A DNA stretch of 64,000 bases, from NCBI RefSeq assembly GCF_048269205.1, contig NZ_JBLXJC010000001.1:1364001-1428000 (forward strand). The letters run 5' to 3'. This document shows positions 32,050-40,442 of the stretch, piece after piece (within the stretch, counting starts at the first letter, position 1; each line of letters starts with the position of its first letter). The notes beneath the pieces were generated by a model, which was not told the origin of the DNA, ran no database searches, and saw nothing but the letters and a program-made list of their open reading frames with translations. This DNA is from Emcibacter sp048269205. Lineage in GTDB: Bacteria; Pseudomonadota; Alphaproteobacteria; Sphingomonadales; Emcibacteraceae. The position numbers and the translations under genes are program-made.

Positions 32050-32817
32050 ATGACCATATCCGACAATATTCAATTGCCTGAGGGTTACGACCTTCAGGCT
32101 TTTGACGTTCTGGACAGTACCAACGAGGAAGCCAAAAGGCTGGCTGCGGCCAGACCGCAGCGGCATGTCTGGATACAGGCTGCGCGTCAGTCTGCCGGGC
32201 GCGGGCGCCGGGGCCGCGAATGGGTATCCGAAGCCGGCAACCTGTTTTGTTCACTGCTGTGGAAAGCGGATTGCGATCTGAAAACCGCTTCGCAGCTTTC
32301 CTTTGTGACTTCGCTTGCCGTGCGGGACGTGATTGCTGATCTGTTGCAAGCCGACCGGCGGGTTGCCTGTAAATGGCCCAATGACGTGTTGGCGGACGGA
32401 CGGAAAGTGAGCGGCATTTTGCTGGAAACAGCGGGACAAGGTGCAGAGCAGCCAGAGTATGTTATCATCGGAATCGGCATTAACCTGGCCAGCAGCCCGC
32501 CTGAAACCCTTTACCCCGCTGCAAGCCTGACAGAACTGGGATGCCAGGACCTGGCGCCGTTGGGGGTTTTGCAAAGCCTTGCCGCGTCGCAGGACCATTG
32601 GATGTCGGAATGGCGCAATAAAGGGTTTGGCCATATCCGTCAGTGCTGGATGGATCATGCAAAAGGGCAGGGGGAAGAGATTATCGTGCGCCTGCCGGAT
32701 GAGGAAATAAACGGAAGATTTATTGACCTGGATGTTACCGGCGGGTTAAAAGTTGAAACAGAAAGCGGCATCCGGGTGATTGCCGCGGGTGATGTATTCT
32801 TTGCACCGGGCCAATAA
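32050..32817 (+). CDS. birA: biotin--[acetyl-CoA-carboxylase] ligase
   Basis: Attaches biotin, through biotinyl-AMP, to the carrier domain of biotin-dependent carboxylases. It has 255 residues and lacks the N-terminal helix-turn-helix of E. coli BirA, so it is a monofunctional group I ligase and not a repressor. The active-site motifs are QSAGRGRRGREWVSE (the GRGRRG loop) and CKWPNDVLADGRKVSGILLE (catalytic Lys). The C-terminal small domain follows from about residue 205. Location directly after nuoN and before coaX is characteristic of alphaproteobacteria. Confidence 0.96.
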   Translation: MTISDNIQLPEGYDLQAFDVLDSTNEEAKRLAAARPQRHVWIQAARQSAGRGRRGREWVSEAGNLFCSLLWKADCDLKTASQLSFVTSLAVRDVIADLLQADRRVACKWPNDVLADGRKVSGILLETAGQGAEQPEYVIIGIGINLASSPPETLYPAASLTELGCQDLAPLGVLQSLAASQDHWMSEWRNKGFGHIRQCWMDHAKGQGEEIIVRLPDEEINGRFIDLDVTGGLKVETESGIRVIAAGDVFFAPGQ

Positions 32818-32844
32818 CCGGCGCCAACATTCGAGGGATCTGAG

Positions 32845-33618
32845 ATGCTGTTAGCGATAGATGCCGGAAATACCAATATTGTTTTTGCTCTGCATGACGG
32901 TGAAGAACTTCTGCATAAGTGGCGTATTTCCAGCTCCTCAAGCCGCACGGCTGACGAATACATGGTCTGGCTGACCCAGTTGATGAAGCTGGAAAATCTG
33001 GAGACCTCGATCGTCACCGGGGCCATAATCGCCACCGTTGTGCCTCAGGCCCTGTTCCCGCTGCAGCTTTTGTGTCGGCGTTATTTCAACTGCGATGCCA
33101 TGGTTGTCGGTGAAGAGAATGTTGATCTGGGGATCGAGGTGAAACTGGATAATCCCCGCGAAGTGGGTGCAGACCGTCTGGTCAATGCGGTCGCGGCGCA
33201 CAAGCTCTATGGTGGTCCCATGATCATTATCGATTTCGGCACCGCCACCACCTTCGATGTCATTGATGATCAGGGGAATTACCACGGCGGGGTCATTTCG
33301 CCGGGAGTGAACCTGTCTATGGAGGCCCTGCACATGGCGGCCGCCAAGCTGCCCCGCGTGGCCGTGGAAAAACCTGCCAAGGTGATTGGAACCGGAACGG
33401 TTTCCGCCATGCAGTCGGGTATTTTCTGGGGCTATATCGGTTTGATCGAGGGGATCGTCGAAAGAATTCGCAAGGAATATGGTAAACCTATGAAGGTTTT
33501 GGCCACCGGCGGGTTGGCGCCGCTGTTTAATGATTCGACAGATATTATAGAGATCGTCAACCAGGAGCTGACCACTCGTGGCCTGTTCGAGATTTATGAC
33601 CGGAACCGGGATGACTGA
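32845..33618 (+). CDS. coaX: type III pantothenate kinase
   Basis: Phosphorylates pantothenate in the first step of coenzyme A synthesis; type III enzymes are not inhibited by CoA. It has 257 residues of the ASKHA fold. Phosphate-binding elements are readable as AIDAGNTNIVFAL (residues 4-16), GADRLVNAVAA and IIDFGTATTFDVI, with a later GVISPG. Its stop overlaps the start of the RNase J gene by 8 bases, so the two are coupled. It is downstream of birA in the nuo transcription unit. Confidence 0.97.
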   Translation: MLLAIDAGNTNIVFALHDGEELLHKWRISSSSSRTADEYMVWLTQLMKLENLETSIVTGAIIATVVPQALFPLQLLCRRYFNCDAMVVGEENVDLGIEVKLDNPREVGADRLVNAVAAHKLYGGPMIIIDFGTATTFDVIDDQGNYHGGVISPGVNLSMEALHMAAAKLPRVAVEKPAKVIGTGTVSAMQSGIFWGYIGLIEGIVERIRKEYGKPMKVLATGGLAPLFNDSTDIIEIVNQELTTRGLFEIYDRNRDD

Positions 33619-35287
33619 GGACAGGGACGAACTCCATTTCCTGCCCCTTGGCGGGTCCGGCGAAATCGGCATGAACCTCAATCTGTTCGGTTATGGCCCG
33701 AATGATCGCCAGCAGTGGATCATGGTGGATTGCGGGATTTCTTTCGCCGATATCTATTACCCGGGCATTGATCTTCTGATGCCGGATATTGGCTTTATTG
33801 AGGACCGGAAGGATCAGCTTCTGGGCATGATCATCACACATGCCCATGAGGATCATGTGGGGGCCGTGGCTCACCTCTGGCCTTATCTCCGCTGTCCGGT
33901 TTATGTCACCCCCTTTACGGCCATTCTGCTGCGCAGCAAGCTGGAGGAAAAGGGCCTTCTGGACCAGGTGGAGATCAGGGAAATACCGCTGGGCGGCAGC
34001 TTTGAGCTCGGTCCGTTCGAGGTGGACTATGTGAGCCTGACCCACTCCATACTGGAACCCAATGCGCTTAAGATCAAAACCCCGCTGGGCAACCTGTTCC
34101 ATACCGGTGACTGGAAACTTGATCCCGACCCCCTGATCGGTGATGCCGTGGATGCAACTGAGATGGGCAACATTGGCGATGAGGGTGTGCTTGCCCTGAT
34201 CTGTGATTCAACCAATGTGTTCAACGTGCAATCCACCGGCTCGGAAAAGACGGTGCGGGATAATATGATCCAGCTTCTTTCGGATAAAAAAGGCAAGGTC
34301 TTCTGTACCACCTTTGCCAGCAATGTGGTCCGGGTGGAAACCCTGGCCAGGGTCGCACAATCCAGCGGCCGGCACCTGTGTATGGTAGGGGCTTCGCTGA
34401 AACGCAACGTGTCTGCGGCCCGTGCGGCAGGCTACCTGAAGGATTTCCCACCGGTGGTGGATGAAGAGGAGGCAGGACACCTGCCGCCGGACAAAGTATT
34501 ATTCGTCTGTACCGGATGCCAGGGCGAAGCCCGCGCCGCCATGATGCGTATTGCCCAGGATAACAACCGCAACATTTCCATTTCCAGGGGCGATACGGTG
34601 GTCTTTTCCTCCAAGATTATTCCGGGCAATGAACTGCCCCTCGGCCGCCTGCACAACCATCTTGTGGACAAGGGAGCGGAGGTCATCACGGAAAAGGATG
34701 CCTTTGTGCATGTCTCCGGTCATCCGGGGCAAAAGGAACTGTGTCAGATGTACCGCTGGATCAGGCCGGAAATTCTTGTGCCGGTGCACGGTGAGTTACG
34801 CCATATGACCCGTCAGGCGGAGCTGGGCAGGGAACACGGGATCAGGAAGGGCATTGTGCCCCGGAACGGCCACAGGATCAGGCTGGCGCCGGACGGGCCG
34901 GAACTGATCAGGGAAGAGGAACACGGCTATCTGGCTCTTGACGGACAGTTTCTGGTATCTGCCGAGGATGAAGCCATCGTCACCCGTCGTCGCATCATGT
35001 ATAACGGCGGGCTTGTTGTGACCCTGGTCCTGAAACCGGACTTTGATCTTGCCTGTTCCCCGGAAATTACGCTTCTGGGCATTGTGGACGATGACGAAGG
35101 CGGTGTCATACCCTATATAAAACAACATATCCTGGACCGTTATGACCGGCTGCCGAACCGTATTCTCAGGGATGACAACGCCCTGAAGGAGGAAATTCGC
35201 ATCGTGGCCCGGCGGTCGAGCAAGGCTTTTGGCAACCGGGAGACCGGGCCTGTCACCATTGTTAATATACTACGCCCGAACGGGTAA
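33611..35287 (+). CDS. rnj: ribonuclease J
   Basis: Metallo-beta-lactamase fold ribonuclease of the beta-CASP group, with 5'-3' exonuclease and endonuclease activity in mRNA decay and rRNA maturation. It has 558 residues from the ATG at 33611. The zinc motif THAHEDHVGA gives His77, His79, Asp81 and His82. Further motifs are FHTGDWKLDP, CDSTNV and the beta-CASP HVSGHPGQKEL and VPVHGELRHM stretches. Alphaproteobacteria commonly carry RNase J beside RNase E. It follows coaX with an 8-base overlap. Confidence 0.96.
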   Translation: MTEDRDELHFLPLGGSGEIGMNLNLFGYGPNDRQQWIMVDCGISFADIYYPGIDLLMPDIGFIEDRKDQLLGMIITHAHEDHVGAVAHLWPYLRCPVYVTPFTAILLRSKLEEKGLLDQVEIREIPLGGSFELGPFEVDYVSLTHSILEPNALKIKTPLGNLFHTGDWKLDPDPLIGDAVDATEMGNIGDEGVLALICDSTNVFNVQSTGSEKTVRDNMIQLLSDKKGKVFCTTFASNVVRVETLARVAQSSGRHLCMVGASLKRNVSAARAAGYLKDFPPVVDEEEAGHLPPDKVLFVCTGCQGEARAAMMRIAQDNNRNISISRGDTVVFSSKIIPGNELPLGRLHNHLVDKGAEVITEKDAFVHVSGHPGQKELCQMYRWIRPEILVPVHGELRHMTRQAELGREHGIRKGIVPRNGHRIRLAPDGPELIREEEHGYLALDGQFLVSAEDEAIVTRRRIMYNGGLVVTLVLKPDFDLACSPEITLLGIVDDDEGGVIPYIKQHILDRYDRLPNRILRDDNALKEEIRIVARRSSKAFGNRETGPVTIVNILRPNG

Positions 35288-35301
35288 GCTGGAGGAAAAG
35301 A

Positions 35302-35706
35302 ATGATTGGAAAACTGAACCATGTGGCTATTGCCGTACCGGATATGGAAGCTGCGGCGGAATTGTATAGGAACTCCCTTGGCGCAAAGGTCTCCGAGGCG
35401 GTTGACCAGCCCGATCACGGGGTGACTACCGTATTTATCGAGTTGCCAAATACCAAGATCGAGCTCCTGCACCCGCTGGGGGACAATTCCCCGATCGCCG
35501 GTTTTCTGGCCAAAAACCCGGCCGGTGGTATGCACCATGTCTGCTATGAGGTGGAAGATATCCAGGCGGCAGCAGAAAAACTGAAGCAGGACGGGTTGCG
35601 CATTATTGGTGATGGTAATCCAAAAATCGGCGCACACGGTAAGCCGGTGCTGTTTCTACATCCCAAGGATTTTTGTGGTACCCTGGTGGAACTTGAAGAG
35701 GTCTAG
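35302..35706 (+). CDS. mce: methylmalonyl-CoA epimerase
   Basis: Interconverts the 2R and 2S epimers of methylmalonyl-CoA, in the pathway from propionyl-CoA to succinyl-CoA. It is a 134-residue VOC-fold protein with two beta-alpha-beta-beta-beta units. Metal-ligand positions are readable in LNHVAIAVPD (His7), GMHHVCYEVEDI and GTLVELEEV (Glu). The neighbours rnj and DUF1467 recur beside it in alphaproteobacteria, which supports this assignment over other VOC proteins. GGAGG precedes the ATG. Confidence 0.93.
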   Translation: MIGKLNHVAIAVPDMEAAAELYRNSLGAKVSEAVDQPDHGVTTVFIELPNTKIELLHPLGDNSPIAGFLAKNPAGGMHHVCYEVEDIQAAAEKLKQDGLRIIGDGNPKIGAHGKPVLFLHPKDFCGTLVELEEV

Positions 35707-35715
35707 GACAAGCGC

Positions 35716-35958
35716 ATGAATATTGCCGGTCATATTGTAGTTTTTGCCGTTGCCTGGTGGCTGATCCTGTTTATGGTGCTGCCGTTTGGCGTTCAGAGCC
35801 ATCATGAAGCTGGCGAGGACGGGGAAGATGGCGTCGAAATGGCGGCGCCGGTCAAGCCGAATATCGGTAAAAAGATGCTGATTACCACGGCCATCACCAT
35901 TGTGGTCTGGGCCTGTTTCTGGGCGGTTATGGAATTTGAACTGATTTCACTGGGCTAG
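35716..35958 (+). CDS. DUF1467 family membrane protein
   Basis: An 80-residue protein of unknown function with two membrane segments (about residues 7-25 and 52-72) joined by an acidic loop. The hallmark of the family is WWLILFMVLPFGVQSH near the N-terminus. Its gene almost always lies after mce in alphaproteobacteria, usually upstream of proS. It is the last gene before a strong terminator, ending the transcription unit that begins with nuo. Confidence 0.9.
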   Translation: MNIAGHIVVFAVAWWLILFMVLPFGVQSHHEAGEDGEDGVEMAAPVKPNIGKKMLITTAITIVVWACFWAVMEFELISLG

Positions 35959-35984
35959 AACACCCGGTTTAAGGCAAAAAAAAT

Positions 35985-36020
35985 GCAAGGCCTTTAAGGC
36001 CTTGCGTTGTTTTTTTTTAT
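35985..36020 (+). terminator. intrinsic terminator after DUF1467
   Basis: GCAAGGCC and GGCCTTGC form a perfect 8-bp stem around TTTAA, followed by GTTG and nine T. It marks the end of the nuo-birA-coaX-rnj-mce-DUF1467 unit. The rest of the 289-base gap to the next gene is AT-rich, with no gene seen. Confidence 0.92.
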
Positions 36021-36247
36021 ACGTTTTATTCTTCTTTTTTATATGCCCGTATTTTTATTATTTGGTGTAGGTTTTTTTCCTCCCCAAACTTGGGCCTCCC
36101 GTTTGAAAAGACGTTAGTTCAGTCTCCAGTTCGTGTCATCATAAAACTTTAATAATCGGAAAGTTTTTCTGATTTTGTTGCAAAAAAGCAACATGTGGCT
36201 AATCTGCAGAAATGGTATAAAATATAGGGAGATAGAGAGGTGATTAT

Positions 36248-36691
36248 ATGAAATGTGTTGTTTTCGCCACGCTGCTTTCCAGCCTGTTTATGGTTAATAT
36301 TGCATATGCAGATAACCAGATTGTGGTCGTGGATCACAATATTTGCCGACAGCTTGTCCCCCATATATCTGACCCGGATGTAGCCTATAAAGCGGGCGAG
36401 GATGTACGCGGCAAGAAAGTCGTACCGGCGGACGTTCCGGGTCCCACGCTTGATATCGGAACGTCCGATATTTCCTTTTATCTAGTTCAGGACCTTTCGG
36501 AACTGTCCGGCAGCAATACGGCGGACGAATATCCGGGGCTTAGCCAGGATTTGATTTTGGGGTTTGTCGAGGTGCGGGACGGCACAGCATGGCTTAACGG
36601 CAAACCGCTTTCACCGGCGCAAAACAGTGAAATTGTTTATATCTGCGGGAAAATAAAGTCGGAAAAAGCTGCCGCCGAACAGAAAAGATAA
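36248..36691 (+). CDS. uncharacterised small secreted protein
   Basis: I do not recognise this 147-residue protein. It has a Sec signal peptide (MKCVVFATLLSSLFMVNIAYA, cleaved before DNQ), so it is probably periplasmic. The mature part has two cysteines, Cys33 (HNICRQL) and Cys133 (YICGKI), that could form a disulfide. A hydrophilic core contains DVAYKAGEDVRGKKVVPADV. The ATG follows GAGAGGTG at good spacing. It stands alone between the terminator after DUF1467 and proS, whose start is 74 bases downstream. It is conserved-looking rather than random: it has clean signal, ribosome-binding site and coding character. Confidence 0.8.
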   Translation: MKCVVFATLLSSLFMVNIAYADNQIVVVDHNICRQLVPHISDPDVAYKAGEDVRGKKVVPADVPGPTLDIGTSDISFYLVQDLSELSGSNTADEYPGLSQDLILGFVEVRDGTAWLNGKPLSPAQNSEIVYICGKIKSEKAAAEQKR

Positions 36692-36765
36692 TTGCACTAG
36701 TTTGAAAGCCTGTTAAGAACTGGTATGAAGTCAAAAAACAGGTTCAACGATTACAAGGTAGTGAT

Positions 36766-38070
36766 ATGCGCCTTTCCACATATTTTCTTCCCACGCTGAA
36801 AGAAAACCCAAGTGAAGCACAGGTGGTGTCCCATCGCCTGATGCTGCGGTCAGGTATGATCCGGCAGACCAGTGCCGGCATCTATATCTGGTTGCCGCTT
36901 GGGCTGAAAGTACTGCGCAATATCGAACAGGTCGTAAGGGAAGAACAGAACAGGGCAGGAGCCCAGGAATTGCTGATGCCGACCATACAGTCAGCGGAAC
37001 TGTGGCAGGAGAGCGGGCGCTATGATGCTTACGGCAAGGAAATGCTGCGTATCACCGACCGCCATGACCGGGAAATGCTCTATGGTCCGACCAACGAGGA
37101 AATGATCACGGATCTGTTCCGTAACAACCTGAAGAGCTACAAGGACGTGCCGAAGCTGCTGTATCACATCCAGTGGAAGTTCCGGGATGAAATCCGTCCC
37201 CGGTTCGGTGTCATGCGCGGCCGTGAATTTCTCATGAAGGATACCTACAGCTTTGATCTGGACGAGGAATCCGCGCGGGTGTCTTATAACAAGATGTATG
37301 TGGCCTATCTGCGGACGTTTGCCCGGCTTGGTCTTGTGGCTATTCCGGTGAAGGCGGATACCGGCGCCATCGGCGGTGATCTCAGCCATGAGTTCCAGAT
37401 TCTGGCGGAAACCGGGGAAAGTACGCTTTATTACGACAAGGCGATCGAAAGTTTCGAACTGCAAAAGCTGACTGGTGATATCGATGCAGAGACCATTTCC
37501 AGCCTGCAGGGTATATATGCCATGGAAGAAGAAAAGCATGATCCGGCAAACTGCCCGGTTGCCGCGGAGGACCTGCGCACCGCCAAGGGTATTGAAGTTG
37601 GGCATATTTTCTATTTCGGGGATAAATATTCAGAAGCCATGAACGCCCAGGTTACCGGCCCGGACGGAAAACTGGTCAATGTGGAGATGGGCTCTTACGG
37701 TATTGGCGTGTCCCGCCTGGTGGGCGCCCTGATCGAGGCTAACCACGACGAGAACGGTATTATCTGGCCCGAGGCCGTGGCGCCATATAAAGTCGGCCTG
37801 ATCAACCTGCGCGGCAAGGACGAGGCCTGTACAGCCGCCAGCGAAGCACTGTATCAGAAGCTGCAGAACGTCGGTGTCGAGGTGCTGTATGATGATCGCG
37901 AAGTTGGGGGCGGGGTCAAATTCGCCAATATGGACCTGATTGGCCTGCCGTGGCAGGCGGTGATCGGGCCCAAGGGACTTGAAAAAGGCGTGGTCGAGTT
38001 GAAAAACCGCAGAACCGGTGAACGGGAAGAGCTGAGCGAAGAAGAGCTTCTGAACCAGCTGACGGCATAA
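36766..38070 (+). CDS. proS: prolyl-tRNA synthetase, short alphaproteobacterial type
   Basis: Class II aminoacyl-tRNA synthetase that charges tRNA-Pro. It has 434 residues, about 140 fewer than E. coli ProS, because the editing (INS) domain between motifs 2 and 3 is missing. That short form is typical of alphaproteobacteria, which often use separate YbaK/ProXp proteins for editing. Motif 1 lies in TSAGIYIWLPLGLKVLRN, motif 2 in KFRDEIRPRFGVMRGREF and motif 3 in MGSYGIGVSRLVGAL. The anticodon-binding domain starts near residue 340. AAGGTAG precedes the ATG. Confidence 0.97.
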   Translation: MRLSTYFLPTLKENPSEAQVVSHRLMLRSGMIRQTSAGIYIWLPLGLKVLRNIEQVVREEQNRAGAQELLMPTIQSAELWQESGRYDAYGKEMLRITDRHDREMLYGPTNEEMITDLFRNNLKSYKDVPKLLYHIQWKFRDEIRPRFGVMRGREFLMKDTYSFDLDEESARVSYNKMYVAYLRTFARLGLVAIPVKADTGAIGGDLSHEFQILAETGESTLYYDKAIESFELQKLTGDIDAETISSLQGIYAMEEEKHDPANCPVAAEDLRTAKGIEVGHIFYFGDKYSEAMNAQVTGPDGKLVNVEMGSYGIGVSRLVGALIEANHDENGIIWPEAVAPYKVGLINLRGKDEACTAASEALYQKLQNVGVEVLYDDREVGGGVKFANMDLIGLPWQAVIGPKGLEKGVVELKNRRTGEREELSEEELLNQLTA

Positions 38071-38079
38071 GGGGAAAAA

Positions 38080-39336
38080 ATGTTTCAGTCCTTTGAGTGG
38101 GCGTTGGCCTTCAGATATCTCAGGCTAAAGGGGCATGAGGGATTCATATCCGTCATTGCCGTTTTTTCCCTGCTAGGCATATTTCTTGGCGTTGCCGCCC
38201 TCATTATCACCATGTCGGTAATGGGAGGTTTCCGCGAGGAACTATTGGGCAAGGTCATCGGTTTCAAGGGGCATCTTCTTTTCCAGCCGGTCAGCGGCAA
38301 GCTGGCGGATTACGATGAGTCTGTCAAACTGCTCTCATCAGTAGAGAATGTGGTGCATGTGGACCCGATCATCGAAGGGCAGGTTATGGCCTCCTTCGGT
38401 GACCATGCCACCGGCGCATTGGTCCGGGGCATTCGCCCCGAAGACCTGAGGGAGCGCCCGCTGGTGGCGAATAACATCGTTGACGGGAGTCTCGATGATT
38501 TCGGGACCGGCGAGCATGATCTTGCTGTTGGTATTCGGCTTGCGGAAAATTATGGCCTGAAAATCGGAAGTCTGGTTACCCTTATTACACCCAAAGGGCG
38601 GGTGACGCCTTTTGGAACGGTGCCGCGGCTTTCCAGCTACGAGATCAAGGCGATTTTTGAAGTTGGTGAATATAATTATGATTCCAGCTATTTTTTCATG
38701 CCGCTTGATCAGGCGCAGAAGTATTTTAAATATGGCGATACGGCCCAATATCTGGAAGTCACCCTCAGCCATCCTGACATGATTTCGGAAACCTATCCCT
38801 ATATCGATCAGCGCCTCAAGGCGACTGGACATTTAGGGCGGCTGATTGACTGGCGGGTTCTGAACCGCAGTTTCTTTAATGCATTGCAGATTGAACGCAA
38901 TGTGATGTTCATCATCCTGTCCCTGATCATTCTGGTGGCGGTGTTTAATGTCATTTCCACCATGATCATGCTGGTGCGCAGCAAGAACAAGGATATTGCC
39001 ATACTCAGGACCATGGGCGCGGCGCGGTCGTCTATTCTCAAGGTGTTCTTTATTGCCGGCTCGATCATCGGTGTACTGGGAACATTTCTGGGGGTTGTTG
39101 CCGGAATTTTTGTGGCCAAAAATCTTCAGGGCATTTCCGATTTTATCGAGGCAACCACCGGGGCCGAGGTCTGGAATGCGGAAATCAGGTTTATTTCGGA
39201 AATTCCTGCCATTATCGAGCCGTCTGAAGTGATTGCGGTGACGGTTGTGTCCCTGACACTTACTTTCCTGGCGACGCTTTATCCGGCCTGGCGAGCTGCC
39301 AAGACCGATCCGGTGGAGGCGCTGCGCTATGAGTAA
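38080..39336 (+). CDS. lolC: lipoprotein-releasing ABC transporter permease
   Basis: Membrane part of the LolCDE-type exporter that extracts outer-membrane lipoproteins from the inner membrane and passes them to LolA. It has 418 residues: one N-terminal membrane helix (ISVIAVFSLLGIFLGVAALI), a large periplasmic domain (about 45-265) and an FtsX-type C-terminal block of three helices ending in LYPAWRAAKTDPVEALRYE. Only one permease gene is present, as in other alphaproteobacteria, so it may act as a homodimer; the name lolE would fit as well. It overlaps lolD by 8 bases. Confidence 0.95.
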   Translation: MFQSFEWALAFRYLRLKGHEGFISVIAVFSLLGIFLGVAALIITMSVMGGFREELLGKVIGFKGHLLFQPVSGKLADYDESVKLLSSVENVVHVDPIIEGQVMASFGDHATGALVRGIRPEDLRERPLVANNIVDGSLDDFGTGEHDLAVGIRLAENYGLKIGSLVTLITPKGRVTPFGTVPRLSSYEIKAIFEVGEYNYDSSYFFMPLDQAQKYFKYGDTAQYLEVTLSHPDMISETYPYIDQRLKATGHLGRLIDWRVLNRSFFNALQIERNVMFIILSLIILVAVFNVISTMIMLVRSKNKDIAILRTMGAARSSILKVFFIAGSIIGVLGTFLGVVAGIFVAKNLQGISDFIEATTGAEVWNAEIRFISEIPAIIEPSEVIAVTVVSLTLTFLATLYPAWRAAKTDPVEALRYE

Positions 39337-40009
39337 TTCCATTCTTCAGCTCAAGGATATACATCGTCATTTCTTTCAGGGCGGGGAAGACCTGCATATC
39401 CTGAAAGGCGTCAATCTGGAAGTCCGTGCAAGTGAAACCGTTTCCCTTGTCGGGGCGTCCGGGGCAGGGAAATCAACCTTGCTGCATATTACCGGCCTGC
39501 TGGAAAAAGCGGACAAGGGTGATGTGATTATTGACGGGGTATCCTGCAACGGACTGTCCGATATCCGCCGCACCCGAATTCGCCGGAACGACATCGGCTT
39601 TGTTTATCAGTTTCATCATCTGCTGCCGGAATTCACGGCCCTAGAGAATGTGGTCATGCCGCAAATGATCGCCGGTGTCGGGCGTAAAAAATCCCGGGAG
39701 AGAGCAGAGGAGCTTCTTGGTAAAATGGGACTGTCTGAAAGATTGACCCACCGGCCATCGCAGCTTTCCGGCGGGGAACAGCAGCGTGTCGCCATTGCCC
39801 GGGCCCTGGCCAACCGGCCGAGGCTACTGCTGGCTGACGAGCCGACCGGAAATCTGGATGAAGCAACCGGTACGGAAGTATTGAGAATCCTGCTTGATCT
39901 GGCCCGGGAGGAGGGAACGGCGGCCCTTCTTGCCACTCACAACAATGAATTTGCCAAAAAAACCGGCCGTTGTGTTATCCTGAAGGACGGAACACTTCAC
40001 GATAGCTGA
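39329..40009 (+). CDS. lolD: lipoprotein-releasing ABC transporter ATP-binding protein
   Basis: Cytoplasmic ATPase of the Lol exporter. It has 226 residues with Walker A GASGAGKST, Q-loop region VYQFHHLLPEFTALENV (the LPEFTALENV part is typical of LolD), signature LSGGEQQRVAIARALA, Walker B LLLADEPTGNLD and a switch His in LATHNNEFA. It overlaps the permease gene, so the pair is co-translated. A DUF1761 gene follows after 10 bases. Confidence 0.97.
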   Translation: MSNSILQLKDIHRHFFQGGEDLHILKGVNLEVRASETVSLVGASGAGKSTLLHITGLLEKADKGDVIIDGVSCNGLSDIRRTRIRRNDIGFVYQFHHLLPEFTALENVVMPQMIAGVGRKKSRERAEELLGKMGLSERLTHRPSQLSGGEQQRVAIARALANRPRLLLADEPTGNLDEATGTEVLRILLDLAREEGTAALLATHNNEFAKKTGRCVILKDGTLHDS

Positions 40010-40019
40010 CGGGGCTGGT

Positions 40020-40421
40020 ATGGGGTTTGAAAACATCAGCATGTTGGCGGTGCTTGCCGCCGCCGTTGCCAAGTTTGCTCTAGGGGGGCTATGGTATTCA
40101 TCGCTCCTGTTTGGCAGGACCTGGATGAACGAGTTGCGGCTGAGAGAAACCGATCTGGATAATCCGCGTTTCGCTTTGATCGTGGCGGCTATTGTCAGCA
40201 TCATCGCTGCACTGGCAATGGCCGTTATTATAGACATCGCAGGCCTGCCGCTGCTGGGATGCCTTATTCTGGGGCTTGTTATCGGCATTGGTGTGAGCGC
40301 CGCTAATCTTTCCCTTCAGTTTGCTTTCGAAGGACGGTCATTCAGGCTTTACATGATATATGCCGGCCAGTATCTTTGTGAGGCCGTGCTCATGGCCGGC
40401 ATCATTGGATATTTTCAGTAA
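40020..40421 (+). CDS. DUF1761 family membrane protein
   Basis: A 133-residue protein of unknown function with four hydrophobic segments (about 6-24, 50-75, 80-100 and 112-131). The family marker is the N-terminal region AVAAKFALGGLWYSSLLFGR-like stretch, here KFALGGLWYSSLLFGRTWM, with GLWYS typical of DUF1761. It is wedged between lolD (10 bases) and dnaE (21 bases) on the same strand, so it is probably co-transcribed with both. I see nothing that assigns a role. Confidence 0.85.
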   Translation: MGFENISMLAVLAAAVAKFALGGLWYSSLLFGRTWMNELRLRETDLDNPRFALIVAAIVSIIAALAMAVIIDIAGLPLLGCLILGLVIGIGVSAANLSLQFAFEGRSFRLYMIYAGQYLCEAVLMAGIIGYFQ

Positions 40422-40442
40422 CTCCTTATCTATCGGGCAGGA

